DNA of 64,000 nt. It comes from Jiella soli. GTDB lineage: Bacteria; Pseudomonadota; Alphaproteobacteria; Rhizobiales; Rhizobiaceae. Shown here piece by piece: positions 62,645 through 64,000 of the stretch. Both the position numbers and the translations under genes were made by a program. The notes beneath the pieces are model-generated. The model made no database searches. It worked only from the letters and a program-made list of their open reading frames with translations, and was not told the DNA's origin. How positions within the stretch are numbered: the first letter of the stretch is position 1; each line of letters begins with the position of its first letter. The stretch lies in the NCBI RefSeq assembly GCF_020615385.1, contig NZ_JAJAVB010000016.1, positions 173,332 to 237,331 of the forward strand, in the 5' to 3' direction.

Positions 62645-64000
62645 ATGAAGATGCCGCCGAATATCGGACCGGTCCATTTCATCGGGATCGGCGGCATCGG
62701 GATGAGCGGCATCGCCGAGGTGCTGGTCAATCTCGGCTACACCGTCCAGGGCTCCGACCAGTCGGAAAACGCCAATGTGCAGCGGCTGCGCGAAAAGGGC
62801 GTGACGATCGCGATCGGCCATGCGGCTGAGAATCTCGGGGCTGCCGAAGTCGTCGTGGTCTCGACCGCGATCCGGCGCTCCAATCCCGAGCTCGCAGCGG
62901 CCCGCGAACGCCTCCTGCCGATCGTGCGCCGCGCCGAGATGCTGGCCGAACTCATGCGCTTCCGCCAGGCGATCGCCGTCGGTGGCACCCACGGCAAGAC
63001 GACGACGACCTCGATGGTCGCCGCCCTGCTCGATGCCGGCGGCTTCGACCCGACGGTCGTCAATGGCGGCATCATCAATGCCTACGGCACCAACGCGCGC
63101 ATGGGCAAGGGCGACTGGATGGTCGTCGAGGCCGATGAGAGCGACGGTACCTTCCTGAAGCTGCCGGCGGACGTCGCGATCGTCACCAATATCGATCCCG
63201 AGCATCTCGACCATTACGGCACGTTCGAAAAGGTCCAGGAGGCCTTCCTCACCTTCGTCGAGAACGTACCCTTCTACGGCTTCGCGGTGATGTGCCTCGA
63301 CCATCCGGTGGTCCAGACCGTCGTCTCCAAGATCGAGGACAGGCGCGTCATCACCTATGGCGAGACCATCCAGGCCGATGTGCGCTTTGCCGACGTCGTC
63401 TTCGAGCCCGGCAGGACGAAGTTCAACGTGACGATCCGCGACCGCGTGAGCGGGGCGACGGAGGCGATCGATAACCTCGAACTGCCGATGCCCGGGCGCC
63501 ACAACGTCTCCAACGCGACCGCCGCGATCGCCGTCGCGCATCGCCTCGGCATTCCGGCCGACGAGATCCGCAAGGGCCTCGCCGCCTTCGGTGGCGTCAA
63601 GCGGCGCTTCACCCTGACCGGCATCGTCGACGGCGTCGCGATCTACGACGATTATGGCCACCATCCCGTCGAGATCCGCGCGGTGCTCGCGGCTGCGCGC
63701 GCCTCGGCGCCGGGCCGGGTCGTCGCCGTCGTCCAGCCGCACCGCTACAGCCGGCTGCAGGCGCTGTTTCCGGATTTCGCCGCCTGCTTCAACGATGCCG
63801 ACACCGTCGTCATCGCGCCGGTCTATGCGGCGGGCGAGGACCCGATCGAGTTCGTCAATTCCGAGATGCTCGTCGAGCGGCTGAAGCTCGGCGGTCATCG
63901 CGACGCCAGGATGATCGACGGACCGGAGGAACTCGCCCCGCTCGTCCACCAGATCGCGCAGGAGGGCGACATGGTCGTCTGTCTCGGCGCCGGGTCGATC
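62645..64000 (+). CDS. murC: UDP-MurNAc:L-alanine ligase (partial, runs off the window)
   Basis: The first 452 residues are visible; the last ~15-25 lie beyond the window. GGGGAGG 7 nt before the ATG supports the start. N-terminal [16 protein letters not shown] (UDP-binding), ATP loop [10 protein letters not shown] at 113-122, [22 protein letters not shown] and [11 protein letters not shown] identify MurC. It adds L-alanine to UDP-MurNAc, the first step of stem-peptide synthesis. murB, ddl and ftsQAZ would be expected to the right. Confidence 0.96.
   Translation, partial: MKMPPNIGPVHFIGIGGIGMSGIAEVLVNLGYTVQGSDQSENANVQRLREKGVTIAIGHAAENLGAAEVVVVSTAIRRSNPELAAARERLLPIVRRAEMLAELMRFRQAIAVGGTHGKTTTTSMVAALLDAGGFDPTVVNGGIINAYGTNARMGKGDWMVVEADESDGTFLKLPADVAIVTNIDPEHLDHYGTFEKVQEAFLTFVENVPFYGFAVMCLDHPVVQTVVSKIEDRRVITYGETIQADVRFADVVFEPGRTKFNVTIRDRVSGATEAIDNLELPMPGRHNVSNATAAIAVAHRLGIPADEIRKGLAAFGGVKRRFTLTGIVDGVAIYDDYGHHPVEIRAVLAAARASAPGRVVAVVQPHRYSRLQALFPDFAACFNDADTVVIAPVYAAGEDPIEFVNSEMLVERLKLGGHRDARMIDGPEELAPLVHQIAQEGDMVVCLGAGSI

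Noticed and set aside
1-64000. CRISPR arrays, tRNA genes and insertion sequences
   Set aside because: No regularly spaced repeats, cloverleaf or transposase was found on either strand by reading; a short or degenerate example could have been missed.

Overview
The window is a 64 kb stretch of GC-rich chromosome from an alphaproteobacterium, most likely in the Hyphomicrobiales (Rhizobiales). The evidence is the gene content (choXWV, bifunctional PutA without a DNA-binding domain, a HWE-type histidine kinase, class I PhaC, OpgD), an RNase P RNA gene directly upstream of mraZ, a CtrA-type box before the division cluster, and an sRNA with anti-Shine-Dalgarno loops of the type known from rhizobia. 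The genus cannot be fixed from the sequence alone. No tRNA, CRISPR array, insertion sequence or integrase was seen.

Layout. 1-3.6 kb: the tail of an oligopeptide ABC transporter ATPase and four exported or lipid-anchored proteins of uncertain function. 3.8-12.6 kb: a nitrogen/one-carbon uptake and catabolism block, with choXWV (choline/betaine uptake), an Lrp-family regulator divergent from putA (proline to glutamate), an sRNA candidate and fhs (formate-tetrahydrofolate ligase). 12.7-18.3 kb: an FAD amine oxidoreductase, OpgD and oligopeptidase B, all on the minus strand. 18.7-25.2 kb: a complete, translationally coupled Mrp Na+/H+ antiporter operon (mrpABCDEFG) with a DUF423 membrane protein as eighth gene. 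25.3-37 kb: a short-chain dehydrogenase, a CHASE-HWE sensor kinase, prfC, ctaG with a PCuAC-like protein that has lost its copper ligands, a phospholipase D, putP and phaC.

37-44 kb: an AlaC-like aminotransferase, hom, glpX and recJ form a plus-strand housekeeping run. It is interrupted between glpX and recJ by one strikingly AT-rich minus-strand gene. The product of that gene ends in a peptide resembling the acidic C-terminal tip of single-stranded-DNA-binding protein (SSB), and its stop codon overlaps the stop codon of glpX. 44-49 kb: an XRE regulator and peptidoglycan enzymes (a MltB-type transglycosylase, a GH25 lysozyme, an AmpD-type amidase) plus a TerB/DnaJ co-chaperone.

49.6-64 kb: rnpB, then a control region with a perfect CtrA box (TTAA-N7-TTAA) and four TGGG boxes at exact 10-bp spacing (the pattern bound by MraZ), then the division and cell wall cluster mraZ-rsmH-ftsL-ftsI-murE-murF-mraY-murD-ftsW-murG-murC, which runs off the window end. 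Most cluster genes overlap by a few bases. A small membrane-protein gene between ftsW and murG appears frameshifted.
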